NCBI GenBank assembly: GCA_002416505.1
Contig: DIAM01000021.1
Coordinates: forward strand, 305,118-369,117
Direction of reading: 5' to 3'
Source: Gammaproteobacteria bacterium UBA5078
GTDB lineage: Bacteria > Pseudomonadota > Gammaproteobacteria > Pseudomonadales > Pseudohongiellaceae
DNA length: 64,000 bases
A program made the translations under genes and the position numbers. Below, in pieces: positions 59,963 through 64,000 of this stretch. The stretch's first letter is position 1. Each line of letters opens with the position of its first letter. Under the pieces are notes generated by a model, which was given only the letters and a program-made list of their open reading frames with translations, was not told the origin of the DNA and did no database searches.

Positions 59963-61516
59963 CTAGTGACGTATCAGGTAATCGAAGGCGCTCAAGGAGG
60001 CTCTTGCCCCTTCGCCCATCGCGATGATGATCTGTTTATAGGGCACGGTAGTGACGTCTCCTGCCGCAAATACTCCCGCTATACTCGTCTCACCACGAAA
60101 GTCGGTGACCACTTCGCCATGCTTGCTCAGCTCTAGCGTGCCCTTCAACCAATCGCTATTGGGCAGCAAGCCGATCTGCACGAAGATGCCTTCCAGCGCG
60201 ATCTCTTTGTGCTCCTGCGTTGCGCGCTCGGTATAGACGATGCCACTGACCCGCTGGCCATCTCCTAGCACTTGAGTGGTCTGCGCGTTGGTAATCACGG
60301 TGACATTGCCCAGGCTGTTCAACTTCTTCTGCAGAACCGCATCGGCACGTAGTTCTGGCGCGAACTCGAGAACCGTCACATGACTGACCAAGCCCGCTAA
60401 GTCGATCGCCGCCTCGATGCCCGAGTTACCGCCGCCGACCACTGCGACGCGCTTGCCCTTGAACAGCGGGCCATCGCAGTGCGGACAATAGGCTACGCCC
60501 TTGTTGCGATACTCCTGCTCCCCAGGCACGTTTAATTCGCGCCAGCGGGCGCCCGTGGCCACGATCACCGTCTTGGCTTTCAAGCTTGCGCCACTGTCGA
60601 AACGAATCTCGTGCAGGTCACCAGGTTTTGCCGCAGGCAGCAAGGCAGAGGCGCGCTGCAGATTCATGATATCGACTTCGTAGTTGCGCACATTCTCCTC
60701 CAAAGCGCGCGCGAGCCTTGGACCATCGGTCTCGGCCACGCTGATGAGATTCTCGATGCCCATGGTGTCCAACACCTGACCGCCGAAACGCTCCGCCGCA
60801 ACACCGGTGCGAATGCCTTTGCGGGCCGCATAGATTGCACCCGCCGCACCAGCCGGGCCGCCACCGACGACTAGCACATCGAAAGGCTCACGTTCGGTGA
60901 TCCTCGCGGCCTCAGCGGCCCCAGCGCCAGTATCAATCTTCGCCAGGATCTCTTCCACGCCCATGCGCCCTTGGCCGAATGCCTCCCCATTGAGGTAGAC
61001 AGACGGCACAGACATGACCTGACGCTCTTCGATCTCATCCTGAAACAGGGCGCCATCGATCGCGACATGCTTTATGCGAGGATTGAGTACCGCTAGGACG
61101 TTCAAGGCCTGTACCACATCGGGGCAGTTCTGGCAGGACAACGAGTAATATGTCTCGAAGGAGAACTCTCCCTCGATTGCCTTGATCTGCGCCACTACTT
61201 CGTCGCTAAGGCGCGGCGGATGACCACCCACCTGCAGCAAAGCGAGCACAAGCGAAGTGAATTCATGCCCCAAGGGGATGCCAGCGAAACTCACGGCTAC
61301 ATCCGCAGACTCCCGTGCAATCTCGAAGGAAGGTACACGCGCGCCGTTGCCGTCGCGGCGAGCGCTGATCTTGTCAGAAAGACTCGCAATCTCCTCTAGC
61401 AGAGCCCAGAGTTCTTGAGACTTAGGACTTTCGTCCACGGTGGCGATTAGCTCAAATGGTCGCTGCACTTTCTCAAGATAAGCTTGGAGCTGCGACTTTA
61501 AGGTAGCGTCTAACAT
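59963..61516 (-). CDS. ahpF: Alkyl hydroperoxide reductase subunit F
   Basis: A 517-residue flavoprotein that passes electrons from NADH to AhpC. The N-terminal domain (1-200) is a double thioredoxin fold with the redox pair LSCQNCPDV. The C-terminal thioredoxin-reductase-like part has FAD motif VVGGGPAGAAGAIYAA, the redox CPHC in VAYCPHCDGPLF, the NAD loop VVGGGNSGIEAAIDLA, and IAGVFAAGDVTTVPYK. Length and layout match E. coli AhpF. AAGGA precedes the ATG. It follows ahpC by 111 bp on the same strand. Confidence 0.96.
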   Translation of the reverse strand: MLDATLKSQLQAYLEKVQRPFELIATVDESPKSQELWALLEEIASLSDKISARRDGNGARVPSFEIARESADVAVSFAGIPLGHEFTSLVLALLQVGGHPPRLSDEVVAQIKAIEGEFSFETYYSLSCQNCPDVVQALNVLAVLNPRIKHVAIDGALFQDEIEERQVMSVPSVYLNGEAFGQGRMGVEEILAKIDTGAGAAEAARITEREPFDVLVVGGGPAGAAGAIYAARKGIRTGVAAERFGGQVLDTMGIENLISVAETDGPRLARALEENVRNYEVDIMNLQRASALLPAAKPGDLHEIRFDSGASLKAKTVIVATGARWRELNVPGEQEYRNKGVAYCPHCDGPLFKGKRVAVVGGGNSGIEAAIDLAGLVSHVTVLEFAPELRADAVLQKKLNSLGNVTVITNAQTTQVLGDGQRVSGIVYTERATQEHKEIALEGIFVQIGLLPNSDWLKGTLELSKHGEVVTDFRGETSIAGVFAAGDVTTVPYKQIIIAMGEGARASLSAFDYLIRH

Positions 61517-61627
61517 GGATCTGAATCCTTGGGGTTCTATCGATTGGGCAAATTGTTTATCGCAGGCTCGCGTACACCAGACTCGAGAGCATCGAGCCTA
61601 GTGGGCGAACTGCTTTTCGGGGGGTGT

Positions 61628-62191
61628 TTAGATCTTGCCGACGAGGTCGAGAGATGGCGCAAGAGTCGCTTCGCCTTCTTTCCACTTCGCAGGACATACT
61701 TCACCTGGATGAGCGGCAACGTATTGAGCGGCTTTCACTTTACGCAGCAATTCGGACGCATCGCGGCCGATGCCACCGGCAGTGATTTCGACGATCTGAA
61801 TCAAGCCCTCTGGGTCGATGACGAAGGTGCCGCGCTCTGCCAAACCTGCAGACTCGATCATCACTTCGAAATTGCGGCTGATAGCCCCGGTTGGGTCGCC
61901 GAGCATTGGATAGCTGATCTTGCGAATTGTGTCGGAGCTGTCGTGCCACGCTTTATGCGTGAAGTGAGTGTCTGTAGAGACACTGTAGATTTCCACACCA
62001 AGCTTCTTGAATTCTTCATAATTGTCTGCGAGATCACCCAGCTCAGTTGGGCAAACGAATGTGAAATCGGCTGGATAGAAGAATACCACTGACCACTTAC
62101 CACTTAGGCTTTTCTCATTGAGCTCTACGAACTCGCCATCGTGAAATGCTGTGGTTGAAAAAGGCTTGATTGCGCTGTTGATTAAAGACAC
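61628..62191 (-). CDS. ahpC: Alkyl hydroperoxide reductase subunit C (typical 2-Cys peroxiredoxin)
   Basis: A 187-residue peroxiredoxin that reduces organic hydroperoxides and hydrogen peroxide. The peroxidatic Cys lies in ADFTFVCPTELGDLADNY and the resolving Cys in HPGEVCPAKWKEGE. Length matches E. coli AhpC. The start is GTG (62191) with AGGAG 9 bases upstream. It is the first gene of the ahpCF unit, with an upstream promoter and OxyR-like site. Confidence 0.96.
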   Translation of the reverse strand: MSLINSAIKPFSTTAFHDGEFVELNEKSLSGKWSVVFFYPADFTFVCPTELGDLADNYEEFKKLGVEIYSVSTDTHFTHKAWHDSSDTIRKISYPMLGDPTGAISRNFEVMIESAGLAERGTFVIDPEGLIQIVEITAGGIGRDASELLRKVKAAQYVAAHPGEVCPAKWKEGEATLAPSLDLVGKI

Positions 62192-62238
62192 TAAAAACTA
62201 CTCCTGTAAGAACTTCGGGTTACTTTTGTAAGGCGCGT

Positions 62239-62268
62239 ATTCTACGAGACTTCGACCCTTTATGTAAA
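62239..62268 (-). promoter_or_regulatory. ahpC promoter
   Basis: On the minus strand, TTTACA (-35, 62268-62263), an 18-bp spacer and TAGAAT (-10, 62244-62239) form a good sigma-70 promoter, giving a leader of about 40 nt before the GTG start. Confidence 0.65.
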
Positions 62269-62278
62269 TCAATCATTT

Positions 62279-62304
62279 ATAGTTAAACGATAGTTTATTA
62301 CTAT
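62279..62304. promoter_or_regulatory. OxyR-like binding site upstream of ahpC
   Basis: ATAG (62279-62282), seven bases, ATAG (62290-62293), seven bases, CTAT (62301-62304). The right two elements match the ATAG-N7-CTAT OxyR unit, and all three have the 11-bp phase of OxyR sites. The site lies just upstream of the -35 box, as expected for activation, and oxyR is present at 18.7-19.6 kb. Confidence 0.55.
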
Positions 62305-62620
62305 TGATAGGGCCTGCCATTTCGCCATTGCCATTCCCCCGGCCGAGCGTCTCACAACCCCCTAAATCACTCCATCGCGAGAGATGTCATGACAGGTCAG
62401 ATCACTCAAATCTATGCATAGAATTCACTCGCTCTATATGTCTTTTGCGGGTGCGGCGGGGGTAGCTAAATTGATTGCCTTTCAAGATTTGCCTGCCCTA
62501 TACTGGGGTGCGCCCGAAGCTAACCATTTGGAATAATAAAGGGAATTTAAAAAAATCAGATAGATTGTCAGCGCAGCTTTCACGAAAGTCCTATAACGAT
62601 AAAAATACGGGGGAACTAGT

Positions 62621-64000
62621 ATGCGTGGAGCCATTCCAAGCAGACGTAAAGCAATTACATCCGCAATCATTCTCGCAAGCCTTTCGCTGCAGGTAGCAGC
62701 ACAACAAAATGACGCCGACATTGAAGAAGTCATCATCACTGGCTCCTACATCCGCGGCACGCCTCTAGATGCCCCCTCGCCAGTGACCACCGTTGACAGA
62801 ACGTCAATCGAAGCCCAGGGCGCTGCGCAGATTTGGGACGTCATCAAGAATTTGGAAATTAACTCAGGTTCGTTCACGAACGAAGGTGCCGGCGAAGGTG
62901 CTGGGCTTTCGGGCACAGCTAACGTCAACTTGCGCAACTTGGGCGAGAACTCAACACTGACCCTCGTTAACGGCAGGCGCCAAGTCTCCGCGGCCACGAC
63001 CACACGCAGTGGCGGCGAGTTCGTCGACATCAACACCATTCCGCTGGTCATGGTGGAGCGCGTCGAAGTACTCACCGACGGTGGCTCCGCGCTTTACGGC
63101 TCCGACGCCGTCGCCGGCGTGGTCAACGTCATCATGCGTACCGAATTCGAGGGCTTGGAAGTGTATGGCGATGTGCAGGCCCTAGACGCCGCCAAGAGCC
63201 TGCAGGATAAGACCGGGAGCATCATCTGGGGCTGGGGCGACGACAAGAACCACTTCGTACTCTCTGCCGAGAAATACAAGCGCGATCCCGTCGAAGTAAA
63301 ATATGGCAATTTCTACGACGAGAACGTGCAATACACCGGCGTCGTAGGCGGTGTCGCGAGCAATATTACCCAGACCCCGTCAAACGCGGCCTTCGGCTCA
63401 CGGCCTAACACCGCGTATTATAATAATGCCCTCACGGCCCGAAACATCGCGGAGGGCGGCTCTTCCTCGATGGTACTCACCGACCCGCTTTGCGACGATC
63501 TCACTGCCGCCGATGGCCGCTCTTTCTTCACGGGAAGGCGCACGGACCAGCGTGGCGACAACAACGGTTCTTGTCGCGAGGCGACGGAAGAATGGAATTT
63601 CATGCAGGTCGGCATGGAGCGCGATAGTTTCGCCGGCTCCTTTACCCATACCTTCAGCGAGAAGGCGGAGTTCTACTCCTTCTTCCAATATTCGGGCACT
63701 ACGATCGAACGCGCGGACTCAGGCGCGAACGGCTCACGTGGACCGACCTTGTTCTTGGCGGCGCCGGGCTCCCATGCCGGCAACCCCGCATATGGCGGCT
63801 ATGCTATCGGCATGCCGATGGAACTTGGCTACTACGCCGGCAAGGCCGGACTGACCAAACCCACTAGCATCCCCAATGCGCCGAACGCCTTAGCCAATGG
63901 CGGCCTCAACGTGCCATTCTATGCCACCGTGCAACGCGGCAACACGCCACGACTGGGTGGGACTAGCAATATTACCGAGACCGAAACCATAGGCGCGCAA
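62621..64000 (+). CDS. TonB-dependent receptor, 3' end outside the window
   Basis: The first 460 codons of a large outer-membrane receptor; the frame is open to the right edge. It starts MRGAIPSRRKAITSA with a signal peptide ending near QVAAQQ, then a TonB box (DIEEVIITGSYIRG). The plug domain has NVNLRNLGENSTLTLVNGRR, RVEVLTDGGSALYGSDAVAG and VVNVIMRTEFEG. This is the subclass often seen in marine gammaproteobacteria and sphingomonads. GGGGGA lies 6 bases before the ATG. Ligand unknown. It differs clearly from the receptor at 4593-7121 and lacks that gene's operator. Confidence 0.92.
   Translation, partial: MRGAIPSRRKAITSAIILASLSLQVAAQQNDADIEEVIITGSYIRGTPLDAPSPVTTVDRTSIEAQGAAQIWDVIKNLEINSGSFTNEGAGEGAGLSGTANVNLRNLGENSTLTLVNGRRQVSAATTTRSGGEFVDINTIPLVMVERVEVLTDGGSALYGSDAVAGVVNVIMRTEFEGLEVYGDVQALDAAKSLQDKTGSIIWGWGDDKNHFVLSAEKYKRDPVEVKYGNFYDENVQYTGVVGGVASNITQTPSNAAFGSRPNTAYYNNALTARNIAEGGSSSMVLTDPLCDDLTAADGRSFFTGRRTDQRGDNNGSCREATEEWNFMQVGMERDSFAGSFTHTFSEKAEFYSFFQYSGTTIERADSGANGSRGPTLFLAAPGSHAGNPAYGGYAIGMPMELGYYAGKAGLTKPTSIPNAPNALANGGLNVPFYATVQRGNTPRLGGTSNITETETIGAQ

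Larger units (their letters stand above)
62192..62620. other. Divergent intergenic region between ahpC and the TonB receptor
   Basis: This 429-bp region has no gene. It holds the ahpC promoter and OxyR-like site (listed separately). Further right it becomes A+T-rich before the receptor start at 62621, which follows GGGGGA. Confidence 0.5.

Noticed and set aside
61529..62092. Plus-strand open frame of 187 codons opposite ahpC
   Set aside because: It covers almost exactly the ahpC gene in antisense, and no independent evidence supports it.
1..64000. Search for tRNA, rRNA, insertion sequences, integrases or phage genes
   Set aside because: None was recognised by reading; no transposase-like proteins or long terminal inverted repeats were seen.

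Overview
The window is a chromosomal segment of an aerobic, Gram-negative proteobacterium, most likely a free-living (possibly marine) gammaproteobacterium. The evidence is two TonB-dependent receptors, an outer-membrane phospholipase, Tat- and Sec-exported redox enzymes, OxyR/AhpCF, a PA2778/PA2779-type gene pair familiar from Pseudomonas, and Fpr beside a FinR-like regulator. About 52 protein genes fill nearly the whole window. No tRNA, rRNA, CRISPR array, insertion sequence or prophage was seen. The last gene runs off the right edge.

Layout. 0.3-8.4 kb: a Tat-exported flavin amine oxidase, a CadC-like membrane regulator, a TonB-dependent receptor, a diheme cytochrome c and an exported RidA. 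Two near-identical 36-bp operators, each built on 11-bp direct repeats, lie the same distance from a -10 box in front of the oxidase and in front of the receptor. 8.5-13 kb: a DUF481 outer-membrane protein, a membrane-anchored glutamate-synthase-like flavoprotein, an exported SurE and a small lipoprotein. 12.6-18.5 kb: a two-gene exported molybdenum hydroxylase, a redoxin/cytochrome/copper-monooxygenase/EF-hand fusion and an exported alpha/beta hydrolase. 18.7-27.9 kb: oxyR, an NnrU-like protein, a ClpP-family protease, an RND/MMPL exporter, a redoxin, fpr with a divergent FinR-like LysR regulator, and an inositol-phosphatase-family enzyme. 28.1-32.8 kb: GtrA, DprE1-like and DprE2-like proteins and a HAD-UbiA fusion, which together look like a polyprenyl-phosphate arabinofuranose donor pathway. 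32.8-46.6 kb: two pirins, S-formylglutathione hydrolase, a 1160-residue hybrid kinase, a CHRD protein, an unusual PQQ dehydrogenase with an N-terminal cytochrome domain, an SLC13 permease, azoR with a divergent LysR regulator, and a membrane AraC regulator. 46.8-53 kb: pldA with an altered catalytic residue, an EAL protein, a C39-type peptidase/PA2779 pair, MscS and an amidohydrolase. 53-57.2 kb: a copper operon (multicopper oxidase, anchored cupredoxin, FG-GAP lipoprotein and an unknown membrane protein). 57.4-59.8 kb: a diheme cytochrome c with a PQQ dehydrogenase that carries a lanthanide-type Asp-x-Asp motif. 60-62.3 kb: ahpC-ahpF with an OxyR-like site. 62.6 kb to the end: a second TonB-dependent receptor.

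The common theme is periplasmic oxidation. Flavin, molybdenum, PQQ and copper enzymes are exported next to c-type cytochromes or cupredoxins that could take their electrons, and a peroxide defence (OxyR, AhpCF) is also present. The best candidate for an undescribed system is the 0.3-8.4 kb locus. There a transmembrane winged-helix regulator appears to co-control import through a receptor, periplasmic amine oxidation, and imine clean-up by an exported RidA.
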